The notes: generated by a model not told the origin, from the sequence alone. DNA of 64,000 nt from Takakia lepidozioides (GCA_030704615.1 CM060732.1:76365053-76429052); one strand, 5' to 3'; shown: positions 20,150 to 32,268, numbered from the stretch's first letter. Numbers and translations are program-made.

Positions 20150-20440
20150 AGGCATTATATGACACAGCTTGATGGTGTACTCAAGAACGCCATTACAGAG
20201 GATCTGGGAAAGAAAAAGTTTAGGTGACACACACTGGAGATGTAGCGGGCATTTCTCTTTCAAGGTTCAAGCTGCGTGGTCTGGAATCCTAAAGACTATG
20301 ATCACAGGTGTATATATATATAAATGAAGGAGGGAAATGACACTGATATTTTTTTAGGGTTCAAGAAGGTGGTAGCAGCAACTGTGTGGAGAGTAGGGTG
20401 GGAAGGCCTTCCTCAAAGGTGGGCGTGGCGCTCAGAAGTG
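20150..20440. repeat. Direct copy of 7360-7640
   Basis: It shares ttatatgacacagc, agaggatctgggaaagaa, acacactggagatgtagc, aaatgaaggagggaaatgac and gtggtagcagcaact in order with 7360-7640, with small indels. It is a dispersed repeat without recognised coding content. Confidence 0.8.
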
Positions 20441-20705
20441 TGCGGTGCACTGTCATGAGGTTTTGATCATACTACAGGGACTGTATCCATGCAATCAAAC
20501 TCAAAAGGTTGACAAAAGTAAATCGGGATAAATCTCATCACATTTGGGCGATCAACACACAATTCGCTAAGCTAGCTGCAAAAGAAAAAGCACGGATATA
20601 GACGGTCAATGAGGAAATAGAACTTTTAGATCAGCAGCGTCAATGTTGCTGGACAAGGCCTCCTTCCCTCCAACACATATGGGCGTCCTTTTCTGTTGAA
20701 GCCTT

Positions 20706-21866
20706 CTAGTCATTAGGCTTTCCTGGCCAGACTGAGTCACTGAACGAGGGCTCAAACACAAAAAATTTCCTCAAAACTGAGTCCATTCCAGGTATGGTAA
20801 GGTTGCTGAGCTCCTGCCAAGAGTTCTTCTCGAAGTCATATACCAACCCAGAAACAACACCGTCTTGGAAGCCTAGCAAATAGACATTATCCCCTTGCCC
20901 CACACATGCACGATTGAAGCCTGGATATCTGAAAGAAGTGAAAGAACAGTTCATAAGGATCTCAGAAAATCCTTCTAGCGTTGTTCTTCTCACGTGCACC
21001 CAATTCTGCTTCTTTGTGCAGAGACGCCAGAAGTCAACATAACCCGGCAAGCCCAGGCGATCTGCACTGACCTGAAAAAGCTGCCCTTTCCGGGCGATAA
21101 GTGTCGCATTGATGGGATAAGGTAGCCTGGGTACGAAAAACTCATTCCAAATGTCTTGAGCAAAATCGTAGGAAACCAAGTTCCAGTTCCAGGTAAGCTG
21201 GTTCCGGAAATACATACCTCCATTACAGTGGATGGCAGCAGCTTCAAAATCGGGAAACGCTCTGGATATCGATGTCGATCTCCAGGCATCTACGAACGAG
21301 TCAAATATTTGCGTGGCATGGTCAAGCACATCTAACGGACTCGTAGATTCGTCCGATGTGACAAGAACTTTAAAGATGTTCAGTTTTATATCATAGCACA
21401 TGGCTACCTGGAGGATGGGCCACCCACATTTCAAAGGAGGCAACTGCCGCCATGACCTTGTGAACGGATTAACCACAATAAGCACACGGTCCGGCGCAGA
21501 CTGCTCACAATTTCTTTGGATCATTATATCTTGCATCAGGCAAACCAATCCCCCTGCTGCAGCCACCATACGATATCCGGCCGGCCCAGGATCAAGAAAA
21601 GTGAGATCGAACTTGCGCCACGCTTGCTGCTTGGGATTGTACGCCACAAGAACTTTTCGGTCATTGACGCAGGAAAACCAAACTAGGAAAGCCTTTTCTG
21701 ATGAAGGCGGCGCTTGTGGGAAGTTTGGTCCGCCGCTCTGCGAAAGTATGAGTGCGTTCCATCTCTTGGACAGGCAACGCATCCCCAGCAGATCTAACAG
21801 CGGCAACTTAGATATTACGCGAGCCAGCAGGTCCTCCGGTAGCATCTTCCACAGTCTCGGGTCCAT
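20706..21866 (-). CDS. F-box/kelch-type protein
   Basis: 386 codons, ATG at 21866, no interruption. Residues about 6-45 are an F-box (LPEDLLARVISKLPLLDLL, then RCLSKRWNALI), the segment that binds SKP1 in SCF ubiquitin ligases. The remainder has the pattern of plant F-box-associated/kelch propellers: GGLVCLMQD, VVNPFTRSWRQLPP, YDFAQDIWNEFF, VYLLGFQDGVVSGLVYD and EKNSWQEL. The protein would be a cytosolic or nuclear substrate receptor; its target is unknown. Length and order are normal for the family. It is single-exon, with no close paralogue in the window. No clear TATA box was picked out. Confidence 0.9.
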   Translation of the reverse strand: MDPRLWKMLPEDLLARVISKLPLLDLLGMRCLSKRWNALILSQSGGPNFPQAPPSSEKAFLVWFSCVNDRKVLVAYNPKQQAWRKFDLTFLDPGPAGYRMVAAAGGLVCLMQDIMIQRNCEQSAPDRVLIVVNPFTRSWRQLPPLKCGWPILQVAMCYDIKLNIFKVLVTSDESTSPLDVLDHATQIFDSFVDAWRSTSISRAFPDFEAAAIHCNGGMYFRNQLTWNWNLVSYDFAQDIWNEFFVPRLPYPINATLIARKGQLFQVSADRLGLPGYVDFWRLCTKKQNWVHVRRTTLEGFSEILMNCSFTSFRYPGFNRACVGQGDNVYLLGFQDGVVSGLVYDFEKNSWQELSNLTIPGMDSVLRKFFVFEPSFSDSVWPGKPND

Positions 21867-23060
21867 TGCACGCTAACCCACAGTCTGAACGAACTAATGT
21901 AGATTGACGACGAAGTTCGCTGCCCTCCTAGAGAATGCTTGCGATACTCAATCTCTACACGCACAGGATCCAGCTGGGAGGAACAGATTGGCGCGAGAAA
22001 GGCTGTTGTGACTGGACGGCGCAACACTGAGCCTTGGCCATGCCCATGTCATATGTGGCAGTCCATGTCGGTGACGTGGCCAATCCTCCTCAGACTCATA
22101 CCGCCATGTCTCAGTGTCGTGTCTCGGTTGTTATTCCTACGCAGGCAGAAATTAGAAACTCGGCGTCATTTCCGTGGAGTTTGCAAGGTACTTCGGAGGG
22201 TTGATGGCTGTGGCTGCTACGCGTACCCCCTATTTCTATGCGTACATGTGTGTGCAGCCTCTGGAGCCATTTCCCTCCTCTCCAACCCTCCTGTCGGCCC
22301 CACTGATTGGATCTTCTCATAGTGTAGGGTTGCCTGACCTTCAACTCTCCCCCCAATTGGTCATGGTTACTATATGGTGGGACAATTGCCCAGGTCCTGT
22401 TTTAACCCTTAAACGACGACGCACGTCGTTTTTCATCAAAAACGTAACTTTCTTGGATGAAGTCAGATGACATTGATAGGCCGCAAAACTAGTAAGTAGA
22501 GCGCCGTCAAGAATTTTTCTAAGTAAAGGGGGGTGCAATGCTTGACCCATATGGTGCCAGCAGCATTGACCCGGTGACGTGGCCCCTAGTGGTCAACGTG
22601 TTTTGCGGCAAGGGGGGGGGATGTACACCGTAATGTCATGCCACTCGGGCCTGCATATAGGGTGGCATGGCATGTGCCCCGGGGTTGGGTGTCGGCCCGT
22701 GTGGAATGGCATAGGGGTGGTGGAGCTCTCGTCTTCCCGCTCTCCTCCTGTCCTCTCTTTTCTCTCGGACATTATAAAGCACCATTTCATTTCTCTCCTA
22801 CTCTTCAATGCGAGCTGCAGGTGTGGTCCTCGTTTTGGATGAGAATGTGCTTTGTTCTTGTGCTTAGCTGGGTTTGACGAGGGCACCGCTCCGTTCTGAC
22901 ACAATGCCTTCATGCAATCTGTGCAGGGCTGCTTTGCAATCCGCCTTGTTCATTTTGCTAGGCTCCATTTGATGTCGTAGTTGGGTGTTGCCTTCATTGC
23001 ACACTGCCTTCATGCAATTCTTTTTAGGGATATTTTGTAATCTGCCTTGTTAATTCTTGT
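21867..23060. other. Upstream region of the F-box gene and intergenic DNA
   Basis: Contains the F-box leader and promoter region and then unassigned sequence. A motif taacccttaaacgacgacg (about 22403-22421) resembles taacccttaaccgacgacc at about 43545-43563. No other gene was recognised. Confidence 0.35.
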
Positions 23061-23282
23061 GTGCTCGATTACAGCTCTGTCAAGTTATTTCACCACTTGC
23101 ATTATTATTATCTCGTGGTTTTTGAGGCAAAGAGGGCCAGAGTCAGCAATTCGTCAGGAGATTGGGTCAGTGACAAAGCGGTCCATAATCGTGTAGCAGA
23201 TGTTGTCTTTCAGGTGGGCAATACACCCCTTATTCGTCTCAATGCAGCATCAAAAGTTACTGGTTGTGAAATATATGACAAG
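23061..23282 (+). pseudogene. Orphan cysteine-synthase-like exon
   Basis: The frame encodes VGNTPLIRLNAASKVTGCEI then YDK, and ends at a GT donor (gtacaagt at 23283). The motif GNTPLIRL is diagnostic of PLP-dependent O-acetylserine (thiol)-lyases, and TGCEI matches the plant subgroup with a bacterial-type enzyme. The exon should join one encoding the PLP-lysine segment (NPGGSVKDR), which was not found in the following 2.2 kb. The 5' boundary is unclear: the open frame has no ATG, and cttttcag-like acceptors occur just before GTGGGC at about 23212. It could be part of a gene with a very long intron or a captured gene fragment. Confidence 0.6.
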
Positions 23283-25489
23283 GTACAAGTCTTAGCCCAT
23301 CCTTTTTCAAAACCCTTATAAAAATTGCAGCAATGAGTTTGACTGTAGGCCTATTGAAACAATTCTGCACGCCTATGTGAAATTAGCAATAACTACCAAT
23401 TATTTTTTTGTTGTGCTTGTGCCTAAGCCATGCATGTGTGCTCACAGTAAAAATCTTATTTTTGGGGTTGTTAGAGATTACAGTTGTTGTTGTGATTGTA
23501 ACTCCGAATTAGATGTAGATGCTACAGATGACAGGGTCTGTCAAATTATGAATAATTAGGCCACAACTGCTAACCTAAATTGAACTTACCAGTCTGAGAT
23601 AAGAACAGCACATCCGTGCCTGGGGGGCACTCCTTATGATTTTGGTAGACAGGTGAGATAAAAAGGGTATTTTCTTGGGGAGTATTTTTTTTTAATTTTT
23701 TCCACATCCTATAATTAAATAATTTTCTAATATACAACATTTTTCAGTAGGTTATTTTTTAAATATTTAGCAGCAACCATGAATATTAGTTATGCTATAT
23801 TAATATAAAAAATAAAAAATAAATTTTTACGAAGCAAAAATTTGTATTGTACATTCTCATGCAAACTTGCATTTTACATATCATTATTTGTGAGAAACAA
23901 ACTCATCTAGAGCGTCACTATCGACATCATGTATACATTCTGACTCTATCGTAAGTCATAGTTATTGAGCTAATAATAAAATCAATATCTATTTATTTAC
24001 TATCAATGACATCGTACTTGAACTTCGGATGCCCTCTAGACTTAGAGAAGTAATTTAATAGTACCATGATAGTGGTTGCTGATTTATAAGTATTGGCTGA
24101 CGGGAGATCCCCCATCTAGTGCCCACCTTCATCCACCTTCATCCTCATCTTCTGTATCCTGCCTATCCACTAGGTACCATGATCCACACCAGCAGAAACT
24201 GATGTTGTGCACCCCTTCGGCCTCCCTTACCTTTATTTCTACTCAATACAACATTTCCACTTGCATCCATAGAGTGCTTGACACGTGTCTTTCAAAAATA
24301 CCTCCAGCCTATGAGTAATTCTAAATAAAATGTAATTGGAGCCTTTAACCTCTACCATATATTCGTTTAAATACTCCGCCTATATTTCTCATACTCTATA
24401 TTACTCTTAAAAATGTTCTAATTTTTACTTGTAGAGAATATATGGCACCCTATATTTTTTTGCGCGTTAGGTGGTAATTTTTGAAAGTGGATCCCCCTAG
24501 ATCCAATTTATCCCAAAAACCCAATGATAGAGAACCTCCCCAAATCTTTGGCCCAGTTCAAAAACCTGCAGGTGGAGATATTATGAATTTCTCCAAGATC
24601 CAGGGTGGAGAATTTCTCTACTTTTCCAAATTCATGGATGGAAACCTCCCCATATCTCTCTCCACTTGGGGATTTTGAAGAATAATCCACATTCTCCACG
24701 GAGATGGAAGAATTTCTCTCACTTAGTACAAATCGGGCCTGGAGATTTATGCGGATTTCTGTTCAAAATCTCCAGGTGAAGAAACTTCAAAACCTCCTTG
24801 TGATATATATACCAACAAAGGGGGGCATGTATGGAGAAGTGTCGTCATATGTCCAGCCTGATCAGCCTGATCGAGGAGTGGCCACCATGATTGTCTGGAA
24901 CTGTGGTGGAAACGATGTATATAGGAAGTACGATAAAAATTTAGAAAATCAAATTTTTGGAACAACTCATGTGGGGAATGTTTCATTCCTTCTTGGAGTG
25001 GAGTAAACGATGTGAGAAATATACTATGTCGGGAAAGGATATTTTGATTCCCTTGTGACCAATAAAACATATGGCAAAACGTATCTCTTCACCACGAGGG
25101 AAAGAACACCATCTTTGATTTCCCCCCTTTGGAAAAATGTACTCCTTCACCATGTGGGAATATGTAAAGTTGCTTGTACCTTTACCTCCAACAAAAGTGG
25201 GAAATGAAAATTTTCACCTTTGTTGCACAATTCCCTATGACATGCAATTTTATAGCTATTCACTAGGGAACAAGTTGGTTTTTCCCCAAAGGAAACTCTC
25301 CAAATCCTCTTTGTGCACAATGTTGACGAGGTCATGGGGGCCGACTACTTGGGGTGCAATGCTGCTTTTCCCTTGGCTACCTACACCAGGTCCCATACCA
25401 GTGTGACTCTCTCTAAAGCAGGCACATTCTATTTCGACAGTGAAGCACCCGGCGATTGTGAAAGAAAAAAATCATTTTCATGGTCAACC
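23283..25489. other. Intergenic or intronic DNA, no recognised gene
   Basis: AT-rich at 23660-24070. From 24480 to about 24820 short phrases such as ggtggagatatt, gaatttctcc and aaaacctcc recur in both orientations, suggesting a decayed foldback repeat. No downstream cysteine-synthase exon was seen. Confidence 0.35.
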
Positions 25490-25922
25490 ATTCGATTGCC
25501 CATTGAATGAATTTCGTTTGATCTCATATTTGTCCAGGACCTTTCCGATGGTATGTAGAGCATACTGGAAAAGTTTCAAAGCAAACAAAAAATCATTGGA
25601 TTAGCAACGAGTCGATACACCTCAATACCACCCGCTGAAGCTTCTTCCATGTGTTGCTTTGTCTTTTGAACATACTAGCAAAGTTTGAAAAGAAACAAAA
25701 TCATGTGGATGGGCAATCATTCGTTGGCCATTTCAATCAATTTCGATTCATCTCATATTAGTCTACAACATGTCGGATTGTGCGTAGAATACACTGGCAA
25801 AGTTTGAAAGGAAACACAAATCATTTTGATGGGCAACCATTTGTTGGCCCTTTGAATCAATTTCGATTGAACTCACATTAGTCAAGGGCCTGTCGGATGG
25901 TGTGTAGAACGTGCCGATAAAG
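25490..25922. repeat. About 120-bp tandem repeats, left of the MULE
   Basis: At least three units contain aaagtttgaaa(a/g)gaaac, atcatt(t)gatgggcaacc, caatttcgatt(g/c)a, and tc(c)agg(a)cctgtcggatgg followed by gtgtagaacgtg. The array stops at 25922 and resumes at 32730, so the MULE inserted into it. Related units occur inside the hAT-like element (37.9-39.9 kb and 59.7 kb). Confidence 0.8.
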
Positions 25923-25975
25923 GAGGTTTGCTATTTCATGAGCATGAGCGGCATGAGCGGCATGAGCGGAGTAGT
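25923..25975. repeat. MULE left TIR and subterminal repeats
   Basis: gaggtttgctatttcatgag is followed by two to three copies of catgagcgg. It is inverted relative to 32687-32729. Confidence 0.85.
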
Positions 25976-26040
25976 AAGACAATCGGTTTTCATGAGCAGA
26001 AGTACAAATTTCGAAAATAAAAAACAATAAAAAAAATAAT

Positions 26041-28462
26041 TTAATGCAATGTGTCAGGAAAAACAAATATATTATTCAGCCCCTTGAAGGGAAAATTGCA
26101 GTTTTGACAGTTGTACTCATGATATTTCGTCTTCCGCTCATGCCAATTCCCAGCGACATGTGCAAATATGGCGCCGAATTTCGCGGTAATAGGGTCCGTA
26201 ACCTGGAAAACGACGACGTATTTCGCGGTAATAGGTCTCTCTGGCGAAAAATGGTGCCGAATTCCGCGGCTATAGGTCCCCTCATGACAGGTAATTCGGC
26301 GCCATTTTTCCAGTGAATGTTCGGACTTAGCCAGTTCGGACTTAGCATGTTCGGACGTGCAACTCACTTCCCGCATATAGTCGCCGAACTGGAGGAAACG
26401 ATAATGCCACCATGCTAGCCAACTGACCATTGCTCCCTCGTCTGATTTCCTTACAGCACCTGACGATGTCCACGAAGCCCGTATGCATGCAAACTGTGTC
26501 TCTGCATCATCCAAGGTAGGAGCGCGCTTCCACGCAAGGCACATGGAACGGTGCTCCTCTCTGAAATCTGGCGCCATGAGCCTGGTTGTGTACTGCGAAA
26601 GGCTCTGCAGAAAATGGAACCCGCAAGATCTCTCCTTGCCTTCCATGGGAACATTGGGGTCTTGTCCGTACACCCTTCGGATGGCAGCCCAATTTGCTTG
26701 TGCGTTGTCCGCCATGAAACCACGGAAATTCAGAGGGGGCAATCCCGCCTTGGCCATCTGTTCGTTTATTCCTGCCAAAGAAGCATCTCCGATTGTGTGT
26801 CCTCTCCTTTCATCTCACAAATAGCAATTGTCATCAGCATCCTGTAGTGGGTGTCGTAGACATGTGCACCCATTGTCACCCACTGGTGATTTGTAATTCG
26901 CTTGATATGGTCGAACATGACCCAACTGTTTGACAAGTTCCTACTCGTCATCCTGTCGACCAGTTCGACGCCGCTGCCAGGTCCACACGTAGACATTTTG
27001 AATATGAAACAACGATCTGCCTCAGTCCCTTGTCCTGGAAACCTACTTCCATGAATGTAGTCATATCCACATCGTCGCTTCACCTCCAGAATGGCCCAGA
27101 ATGGAGTGCATATCCGAGCCACGCCCAATTTTCTATTTGCATGAGACAATGTGGTTTCGGACATTCGGTGAACATACGTGGGACACCGACTCCAGCAATG
27201 CCTCCATTTCCTTCTCGTCGAGAGGAACTCTATCGGAGCCGTCTTCCGACATAATTCTGGCCAATGCCATCTTATGGGCGGCTTGGAGCTGTATCTTTTT
27301 GGGTTTGGCACCCGGTCTCAATTTAACCTCCTCCTGAACGAGCTGCTCTGCTTCGTGGGCAGCCTCCCGCGAGTTCCCCCTCGCCAATTTGTGACAATGG
27401 GAACCAACGTGTATGCAAGCTCGGGTGAGGTCAGGGAAACGGTGCAACACATAGAACTGCTTGGCATTACAAACAGACATGCAGTGTGGTGGTTCTTTGC
27501 AATGCGCACACTTAAATGTGGAGTTCGGAACCTTCTCCTGAGCTCGAAATGGTTGATGAGCTGTGCCTGTCCAATCGGTCTCGTTCCTGTGACCTCTGGA
27601 TTTAAAGTGGAAGCAAGTTGGGGAGAAACACCGCAACGCGCCCGCACAAACAACGTAGCGCACCCGCACACCATCGAGCATCTTCATGCTGGTGGTTTGG
27701 TAACGCACCAAGGATGACCGTCATGTTTTCTATCCATATCTGTCAACATTCCGGACGCCCTCGAGTAGTCCGCCCGAGGAGGGAACTCAAAGAAGATATT
27801 ACCGTCGACGTCGGCGGGAAGGCATGTAACCGATTTAATTGCGAACTTGCTGTAGTCCAGCCCGGCCAGCTCCGACCGGTGTCCCTCCAGGTGAAGCCCT
27901 CGCAGAATTTCAAGAATAGATCGAACTGCGGTGCTCGTGCTGGAATATGACTCCCTCCTCCACTGACGTCCATTGAGGACTTGCCTGATCTCCAAGACAA
28001 CCTCGGAACTTCCATGACCTCGTCTGAGTCGGACAGGTTGTGAACAACCCAGTTCTGGCTCGTCTTCATGGATGGGTTCGGCTCTGGATTTACTTCGTTG
28101 CGGACTTCTCTCTTTGAGGTAGCCACTCTCTGATTCGCGGATTGTTTCGTGGAAGGCGCCAGGATAGAAGGTGCATTTGGCAGGCAAATGAAGTCCCCAA
28201 CAGCCCTGTATATGACGCTGTCCAATGGTGGAACTCGCCATTCCCTGCCATCGCCGAAATCATCGTGGAGCACAACAATACTCTCGACAACAAGGCCGTT
28301 AGAGTCCTTCCTTTCCTCCTCCAAAAAAACCGACCCCGGTTTCAGGTGGTATCGAATGCACAGATATTTCTCCATCACCCGGCAGGTGTCCCCTCTGCAC
28401 GAGAATGAAGCTCTATGCTCGTGAGGAGGGCAGTACATTGTAGCGCTCGGGTTTTCCGCCAT
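26041..28462 (-). pseudogene. MULE transposase, frameshifted
   Basis: The ATG at 28462 (MAENPSATMYC) has good context; the frame then breaks near 28000, 27690, 27135 and 26770. In order: an acidic N-terminal region; a Cys/His-rich DNA-binding type region (CAGALRCFSPTC; FKCAHCKEPPHCMSVC; CIHVGSHCH); a linker; and a DDE-type core with MGAHVYDTHYRMLMTIAIC, then GFMADNAQANWAAIRRVYG and the C/H motif CGFHFLQSL. The first two carry the expected catalytic Asp residues. Known role: cut-and-paste transposition of MULEs. The C-terminal 80 codons read through sequence rich in the element's own GGCGCC motif, ending in a CxxC pair (NCQNCNF). It is not functional as read, but most of the protein is still recognisable. 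Confidence 0.8.
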
Positions 28463-28719
28463 GGGAGATGTGCACACAAGACTCCCAGGATGGAGTGCGG
28501 GGAAGCTCCCTGGTAAAAGGGGGATGCAGCGATGGGAATGAATGCGATGCCGATTTGTCCGAGCGACAAAGCCTGATCCAAATCCAGGGAGCCAACTATC
28601 TCAAAAATCCACAGTCAGAGTGTTAATGAACCTTGTCTCCGGAATGCGGCCCCTGGTCTTTGCGCAATAACTGCCAACGGTATGTAGACAGAAAGTGGGG
28701 GGCCGTCCGGATGATGACA

Positions 28720-30250
28720 GCTGAAGGGGAGAAGCCGGCACCGTGTCGTCACATTACTACCCCCGAATGGAAATTCGGCACCCAATATCCAACAAGGGAA
28801 GCCCGGATGAAGTCGCCTTGGGCGCAGAGGCCGGCGCGTGTGCGACAGAGAACATCCCCTGGATGGAGATTCGGCGCCGAATTTCCATCCGGGCCCCCCA
28901 AAGGAAGTTGTGTCGGGGGGTCAGGCCGAAAACTGGCCGGCATAGAAACATCCCCAGATGGAAAAACGGCGCCGAATTTCCATCCGGGGCGGTTCGGATG
29001 CAGTCGGGGAGGGGGGAGAGGCCGGCACTTGGCCGTCACATTTCAACCCCCGGACGGAAATTCGGCACCGAATATCGAACAGGGGACGCCCGGATGAAGT
29101 CGCCTCGGGCGTAGAGGTCGGCACGTGTTCGACAGAGAGCATCCCTTGGATGGAGATTCGGCGCCGAATTTCCATCCGGGCCCCCCCAAGGAAGTCTTGT
29201 CGGGGTGTCAGACTGAAAACTGGCCGACATAAAAACCTCCCCAGATGGGAAAACGGCGCCGAATTTCAATCCGGGGCCGTTCCAATGCGGTTGGGGAGGG
29301 GGGAGAGGTCGGCACCTGGCCGTCATATTTCAACCGCCGGACGGAAATTCGGCACCGAATATCCAACAGAGCGGCGGAGAGGCCGGCACCTCTCCGACAG
29401 AGACCAGCCCCCGGATGGAAATTCGGCGCCGAATTTCCATCCAGCAGGTAAGTGAAATCCCGGATCGATCGAAATCCGGCGCCGAATTTCCATCCAGCAG
29501 GTAAGTTGAATCCCGGATGGATGGAAATCCGGCGCCGAATTTCCATCCAGCAGGTAAGTCGGATCGCTGGCGTATGGATATTCGGCGCCGAATTTCCATT
29601 CGCCAGGTATTTCTTCGCTGAGAATTACCTTCCTGTAGGTAATTCTGATCGATGAATTACCTTCCTGCAGGTAATTCTCAGCGATGAATTACCTTCCTGC
29701 AGGTAATTCTTATCGACGAAGGTAGGAAGGTAATTCCTCGCTCAGAATTACCTGCAGGAAGGTAATTCTCAGCGATGAAATACCTGGCGAATGGAAATTC
29801 GGCGCCGGATTTCGATCCATCCGGGATTCCAGTAACCTGCTGGATGGAAATGCGGCGCCGAATTTCCATCCATCCGGGATTCGAATTACCTGCTGGACGG
29901 AAATTCGGCGCCGAATTTCCATCCATCTGGGATTCGAATTACCTGCAGGATGGAAATTCGGCGCCGAATTTCCATCCATCCGGGATTCCACTTACCTGCT
30001 GGATGGAAATCCGGCGCCGAATTTCCATCCATCCGGGATTCCACTTACCTGCTGGATGGAAATCCGGCGCCGAATTTCCATCCATCCGGGATTCCACTTA
30101 CCTGCAGGATGGAAATCCGGTGCCGGATCTCCATCCATCCGCTCTCCGACCAACCTTGCGGATGGAAATCCGGTGCCGGATTTCCATCCATCCGCTCTTC
30201 GAATTACCTGCATGACGGAAATTTTGCGCGCCGACCTAGCTGGCGGATGG
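28720..30250. repeat. 53-bp tandem array of GGCGCC-centred palindromes
   Basis: The core ggaaattcggcgccgaattt, followed by cc, is a perfect 22-bp palindrome, and many near-copies run through the array. Spacing is about 53 bp at 29416, 29470, 29523 and 29575 and again from 29793 to 30163, with linkers such as gggattccacttacctg. Units before 29.4 kb are longer and carry GC-rich spacers. At about 29620-29790 palindromes of gaattaccttcctgcaggta type mark the centre about which unit orientation flips. ORFs of up to 165 codons here are repeat artefacts. Confidence 0.9.
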
Positions 30251-31087
30251 ACATCTGCTCTTCGAATTACCTGCATGACTGGAAAAATGGCGCCGAATTT
30301 CCGATTTTGGTGCCAGTCAGATCTGGGACTTAGCCATTTTCGGCCCCGGAATGGAAAAATGGCGCCAAAAAAAAAAAAAAAAAAACGCCATTTGTCCAGT
30401 TCGGGGCCGAAAACGGCTAAGTCCCAGATCTGACTGGCACCCAAAATCGGAAATTCGGCGCCATTTTTCCAGTCATGCAGGTAATTCGAAGAGCGGATGG
30501 ATGGAAATCCGGCGCCATATTTTCATCCATCCGCTCTTCGAATTACCTGCATGACGGAAATTTTGCGCGCCGACTTACCTGGTGGATGGAAATCCGGCGC
30601 CGGATTTCCATCCATCCGCTCTTCGAATTACCTGCATGACTGGAAAAATGGCGCCGAATTTCCGATTTTGGTGCCAGTCAGATCTGGGACTTAGCCATTT
30701 TCGGCAACGAAATGGAAAAATGTCGCCGAAAAAAAAAAAAAAACGCCTTTTTTTTTAGTTCGGGGCCGAAAACGGCTGAGTCCCAGATCTGACCGGCACC
30801 CAAAATCGGAAATTCGGCGCCATTTTTCCAATCATGCGGGTAATTCGAAGAGCGGATGGATGGAAATCCGGCGCCGGATTTTCATCCATCCGCTCTTCGA
30901 ATTACCTGCATGACGGAAATTTTGCGCGCCGACTTACCTGGTGGATGGAAATCCGGCGCCGGATTTCCATCCATCCGCTCTTCGAATTACCTGCATGACT
31001 GGAAAAATGGCGCCGAATTTCCGATTTTGTTGCCAGTCAGATCTGGGACTTAGCCATTTTCGGCCCCGAAATGGAAAAATGGCGCCG

Positions 31088-31127
<40 letters not shown>

Positions 31128-31765
31128 GCCATTTTTTCCAGTTCGGGGCCGAAAACGGCTAAGTCTCAGATCTGACTGGCACCCAAAATCGGAAATTCGG
31201 CGCCATTTTTCCATTTTTGGTCCCAGTCAGATCTGGGACTTAGCCATTTTCGGCCCCGAACTAGATAAATGGCGCCGGAAAAAAAAAAAAAAAAAAAAAC
31301 GATATTTTTCCAGTTCGGGGCCGAAAACGGCTAAGTCCCAGATCTGACTGGCACCCAAAATCGGAAATTCGGCGCCATTTTTCCAGTTCTGGGCCCAGTC
31401 AGATCTGGGACTTAGCCATTTTCGGCCCGAACTGGAAAAATGGCGCGAAAAAAAAAAAAAAAAAAAAAAAAACGCCATTTTTCCAGTTTGGGGTCGAAAA
31501 CGGCTTAGTCCCAGATCTGACTGGCACCCAAAATCGGAAATTCGGCGCCATTTTTCCAGTTCGGGGCCCAGTCAGATCTGGGACTTAGCCATTTTCGGCC
31601 CCGAAATGGAAAAATGGCGCCATTTTTCCAGTTCCGGGCCCCGAAAATAGCTAAGTCCCTACGATGGCTGGAACCGCAACTGGAAATTCGACACCATTTT
31701 TCCAGTTCCGCGCCCTATCAGATCTGGAACTTAGCCATTTTCGGCCCCGAACTGGAAAAATGGAA
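30250..31765. repeat. Hairpin modules with poly(A) loops
   Basis: Repeated modules read ggtgccagtcagatctggga, cttagccattttcggccccg, aaatggaaaaatggcgcc, then an A-run, then the reverse complement of the same text. A-runs lie at about 30366-30385, 30728-30743, 31086-31126, 31278-31300 and 31447-31472. Each module can fold into a stem of roughly 60 bp. The 53-bp palindromes are interspersed up to about 31.0 kb. Confidence 0.9.
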
Positions 31766-32268
31766 GTTGAAGACTCCCACAAGCTGAAACCATACTCCAC
31801 ACATGCACCACTTGCTTCCTTAACACCCGAGCTCTTCTTGAACTCCTCAAACCCTGCAACACTTACAGAACAAGAGCTTCTTCACAAGCTCTCAAACTTT
31901 CAATGATGCTCTTCTTGAAGACCTCCTCTTGTACATAAACACCACAAGACTTTCTTCTTGCAAACCCTGCAACAGCTTGTAACTTAAGAGCTATCTATCA
32001 AGCTCTCTTCCACACACAAGTGTTAACTATGCTAACACCTTGCACTTATAGATGTAAGCAGGTCTTTTTCTAGTGATACGGAAATGGTGAAAAGAGGAGA
32101 AACCATTCTATCACGTTATATAAGTCAAGCCAATGGCACATTTGCTAAAAGACTCCACCATACAGACCTCACCCACTCTCCATCTCAAGTACTAGAGCGA
32201 CTTCAATTGGCTCAACTTTTGTTTGACCACATGTTTTTTGAAAGCAGAGGCATAGCCAGTGGGTACTT
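31766..32268. other. Non-repetitive insert inside the MULE hairpin array
   Basis: About 500 bp of ordinary-looking sequence begins after aactggaaaaatgg and ends before gccgaaaatggctaagtccc, splitting a hairpin module. It contains the repeated phrases aaccctgcaaca and aagagcttcttcacaagctc/agctctcttccacacac. No protein domain was recognised. It could be captured host DNA or a small nested element. Confidence 0.5.

Noticed and set aside
27178-27717. 179-codon plus-strand ORF opposite the MULE transposase
   Set aside because: It is the complement of the conserved transposase region and has no motif of its own.
28958-30433. Long ORFs (up to about 165 codons) with repeated RRRISI/PAGWKFGA peptides on both strands
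   Set aside because: They arise from the 53-bp palindrome being open in several frames. Period and frame follow the DNA repeat, not a protein.
28720-31765. CRISPR-like appearance of regularly spaced palindromic repeats
   Set aside because: The host is a plant, the linkers are themselves repeated rather than unique spacers, and the array lies inside a MULE with TIRs. It is a transposon foldback array.
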